From: Pseudolysinimonas_A sp044239695
GTDB taxonomy: Bacteria > Actinomycetota > Actinomycetes > Actinomycetales > Microbacteriaceae
Assembly (NCBI RefSeq): GCF_044239695.1
Contig: NZ_JBIIAW010000050.1
Coordinates: 1 to 21,881, forward strand
Length of the DNA: 21,881 bases
Direction of reading: 5' to 3'
Position numbers and translations under genes: made by a program. Positions 19,266-21,881 of the stretch are shown here, in pieces. The notes beneath the pieces were generated by a model. It was not told the DNA's origin and did not search any database. It was given only the letters and a program-made list of their open reading frames with translations. Within the stretch, counting starts at the first letter, position 1. Each line of letters opens with the position of its first letter.

Positions 19266-20278
19266 GCGACACCATCGGCATCAAGATCATCGACGTCGCG
19301 GCGTCGCCGAGCCCCTGGCAGCGGGTGCCGTGGCGTTCGATCGCCATCGTCGTGCCGTTCCTGGCGGTGTTCATCGCCCTGTCGATCGGCAGCCCGGCGT
19401 TCCTCGGGCCGCAGAACATCGGCAACGTGCTCGATCGGCAGGCGGGCATCCTCATCGTCGCCGCGGCGAGCACGCTGGTGATCATCGCCGGCGGCATCGA
19501 CCTGTCGATCGGCGCCACCTACATGTTCACGGCGGTGATCTGCGGAACGGTCATCATCAAGGTCGGCGGCGAAGCCGGCGCCGGGTTCGGCATCGCCGCG
19601 GGGGTGCTCGCGGGTCTGCTCGTCGGCCTCGCCAACGGCGTGATCATCACCTATCTGAAGATCAATCCGCTGATCGCGACCCTGGCGATGAGCTTCATCA
19701 TCCTGGGTGCGACGAAACTGGTGTCGCAGTTCGGCAAGCAGGGGGTCGGGCAGATCCGCGTCGACTTCCCCGAGTTCCGCTGGCTCGCCACCACCAAGCC
19801 GCTCGGCGTCTCGTTGCCGACCTGGATCGCGTTCGTGATCATCGTGATCCTCGCGATCGTGCTGTGGCGCACGACCTTCGGGCGCTACGTCTACGCCGCG
19901 GGCGGCAACGCCGAGGCGGCCCGGCTGGCCGGCATCCGGGTGAACCTCGTGCGCATCTCGACCTTCGCCCTCACCGGTCTGGCGGCGGGCGTCGCGGGCG
20001 TGCTCGACCTCGCACGAACACCATCCGTGCCTGAGAACGACGCGATCGCGACGACACTCACCTTCACGGTGCTCGCGGGCATCGTCGTCGGCGGCACGTC
20101 GATCCTCGGCGGCGAGGGTGCGGTGTGGCGCACCGTGCTCGGCATCCTGTTCATCGCGATGCTCTACAACGGGTTCACGCTGCTGCGGATCGACCCGTTG
20201 TTCCAGGGGATCGCGCTCGGCACGATCATCCTCGTCGCGGTCGGGTTCGACGCCTGGTCGAAGTTCCGGCGCCGGTAG
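19262..20278 (+). CDS. CUT2-type ABC importer permease (RbsC-like)
   Basis: 338 aa from ATG 19262, overlapping the ATPase stop by four bases. Many hydrophobic segments are seen, including IAIVVPFLAVFIALSIG, ILIVAAASTLVIIAGGIDLS, AAGVLAGLLVGLANGVII, WIAFVIIVILAIVLW and TLTFTVLAGIVVGG. The family motif GGIDLSIGA and the cytoplasmic stretch GRYVYAAGGNAEAARLAGI (the EAA-like coupling region of BPD_transp_2) are clear. It forms the homodimeric channel for the substrate delivered by the lipoprotein. It is the last gene of the three-gene importer operon, followed by a G/C hairpin at 20293-20327. A soluble N-terminal tail of about 25 residues precedes the first helix. Confidence 0.92.
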   Translation: MSDTIGIKIIDVAASPSPWQRVPWRSIAIVVPFLAVFIALSIGSPAFLGPQNIGNVLDRQAGILIVAAASTLVIIAGGIDLSIGATYMFTAVICGTVIIKVGGEAGAGFGIAAGVLAGLLVGLANGVIITYLKINPLIATLAMSFIILGATKLVSQFGKQGVGQIRVDFPEFRWLATTKPLGVSLPTWIAFVIIVILAIVLWRTTFGRYVYAAGGNAEAARLAGIRVNLVRISTFALTGLAAGVAGVLDLARTPSVPENDAIATTLTFTVLAGIVVGGTSILGGEGAVWRTVLGILFIAMLYNGFTLLRIDPLFQGIALGTIILVAVGFDAWSKFRRR

Positions 20279-20292
20279 TCGCGCGGAACGGA

Positions 20293-20327
20293 AACGGCCC
20301 CGCCCCCTCCTGGAGGGCGGGGCCGTT
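20293..20327. terminator. G/C-rich hairpin terminator between permease and MsmX-like ATPase
   Basis: A 13-bp perfect stem (20293-20305 with 20315-20327) and a 9-base loop lie in the 74-bp gap between convergent genes. It is followed on the plus strand by TCTC rather than a U-tract. It probably serves both directions. Confidence 0.75.
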
Positions 20328-20352
20328 CTCGTGGAGCGGGTCTCGTGAAGGA

Positions 20353-21456
<1,104 letters not shown>

Positions 21457-21549
21457 GGTGAACGTACTTCCCTTCATCGGCGGTACGTGCCGAACGATCC
21501 GTTGTGAATGGGTGAACTGCCACGTGCGTCGTCGGACGCGGCACCCCCG

Positions 21550-21555
21550 ATTATG
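21550..21555 (-). promoter_or_regulatory. Candidate -10 of the MsmX-like gene
   Basis: CATAAT (21555-21550) is the best -10-like hexamer in the region, giving a leader of about 85 bases. No clear -35 is visible. Confidence 0.35.
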
Positions 21556-21646
21556 GCACAGGCGAGACCGGCGGATTCAGCCGGCATCCGGCGGCCTCCC
21601 AGTGTGGGACCCTACGCTCGTCCCGGCGCTTGATGCCTCGCCGCGG

Positions 21647-21676
21647 TTGCCCGTGGTCCGCCGAGTGCAGTACCTT
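21647..21676 (+). promoter_or_regulatory. Promoter of the 21723 gene
   Basis: TTGCCC (21647-21652) and TACCTT (21671-21676) have an 18-base spacer. The leader to ATG 21723 is about 40 bases, and GAGGAT lies just upstream of the ATG. Confidence 0.45.
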
Positions 21677-21722
21677 GGCGCCGCCTGTACCCCTAGAACA
21701 GGGCCCACCCGATCGAGGATCC

Positions 21723-21881
21723 ATGAGTGAATCGCGCGAGGCCGCGCGGGAGCGCGCACGCGAACTCCGCGCCGCGCACGCGAAGCGTGATCGCCGACGT
21801 CGGCTCGGCGTCATCGCCGGCATCGGCGGAGGCATCGTGGCCGCCGCCCTGATCATCACCGTCGTGCTCGTCACGTCGATG
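21723..21881 (+). CDS. N-terminus of a membrane-anchored protein, possibly DsbA/thioredoxin-like (cut by window edge)
   Basis: 53 residues are visible from ATG 21723, preceded by GAGGATCC. Residues 1-27 are strongly charged (SESREAARERARELRAAHAKRDRRRR), then a single hydrophobic helix (LGVIAGIGGGIVAAALIITVVLV) begins at about residue 28. The basic, cytoplasmic side then TM arrangement fits an N-in, C-out anchor. This layout is typical of actinobacterial membrane-tethered DsbA-family or thioredoxin-domain proteins, but no catalytic CxxC can be seen in the visible part, so the family call is a guess from context-free resemblance. Confidence 0.55.
   Translation, partial: MSESREAARERARELRAAHAKRDRRRRLGVIAGIGGGIVAAALIITVVLVTSM

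Overview
The window is about 22 kb of high-GC DNA that looks like an actinobacterial chromosome, most likely Microbacteriaceae. This rests on the strong G/C third-position bias, the many in-frame GGATGCC/GGCATCC words, the start-stop overlaps (ATGA, GTGA, TGATG), several apparently leaderless genes, and a DUF559-type nuclease protein at the left edge. Organism assignment is inference. There are no rRNA or tRNA genes, insertion sequences, phage genes or CRISPR arrays that I can see. Coding density is high and no gene-free stretch exceeds 300 bases.

Layout. (1) 1-696: a minus-strand AbiEi-like/DUF559 protein, cut by the window edge, then a 208-bp gap full of inverted repeats. (2) 905-7985: a catabolic island. 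A PanE-like reductase (minus) diverges from an amidohydrolase-Dabb-alcohol dehydrogenase operon (plus). An XRE-cupin regulator (minus) diverges from an M24 creatinase-fold protein plus an SDR (plus). (3) 7995-8055: a very long perfect hairpin between convergent genes. (4) 8058-11509: a minus-strand operon of VOC protein, GntR/FCD regulator, semialdehyde-type aldehyde dehydrogenase and a 3-hydroxyisobutyrate-dehydrogenase-like protein. (5) 11603-16059: a divergent plus-strand operon of fused E1 alpha-beta 2-oxoacid/acetoin-type dehydrogenase, lipoyl E2 and a double-hotdog thioesterase. (6) 16081-16473: a SnoaL/NTF2-like protein (minus). (7) 16708-20278: a three-gene CUT2-type (Rbs/Xyl-like) ABC importer. 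(8) 20353-21456: a stand-alone MsmX/UgpC-type sugar-ABC ATPase (minus). (9) 21723 to the end: the N-terminus of a membrane-anchored protein, possibly DsbA-like.

How it may work together (inference): the importer brings in an unknown small molecule. The amidohydrolase, ADH, SDR, M24 protein, PanE-like and HIBADH-like enzymes open and oxidise it. The aldehyde dehydrogenase makes an acid, and the E1/E2 complex turns a 2-oxoacid or acetoin-like intermediate into an acyl-CoA. No E3 (dihydrolipoamide dehydrogenase) is present, so it would be borrowed. The main new observation is a recurring operator-like motif, GTNYAGY-N3-ACTGAAM or its ACTGAAC half. It sits in the promoter regions of the amidohydrolase, the M24 gene, the XRE-cupin regulator, the SnoaL gene and the importer, and would join these into one regulon. 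A second pair of sites, TTGGATWCAAT, lies exactly in the divergent promoter of the GntR-linked E1 and VOC operons. Two proteins in the XRE-linked M24-SDR operon lack canonical catalytic residues of their families, so the chemistry of this pathway is probably not standard.
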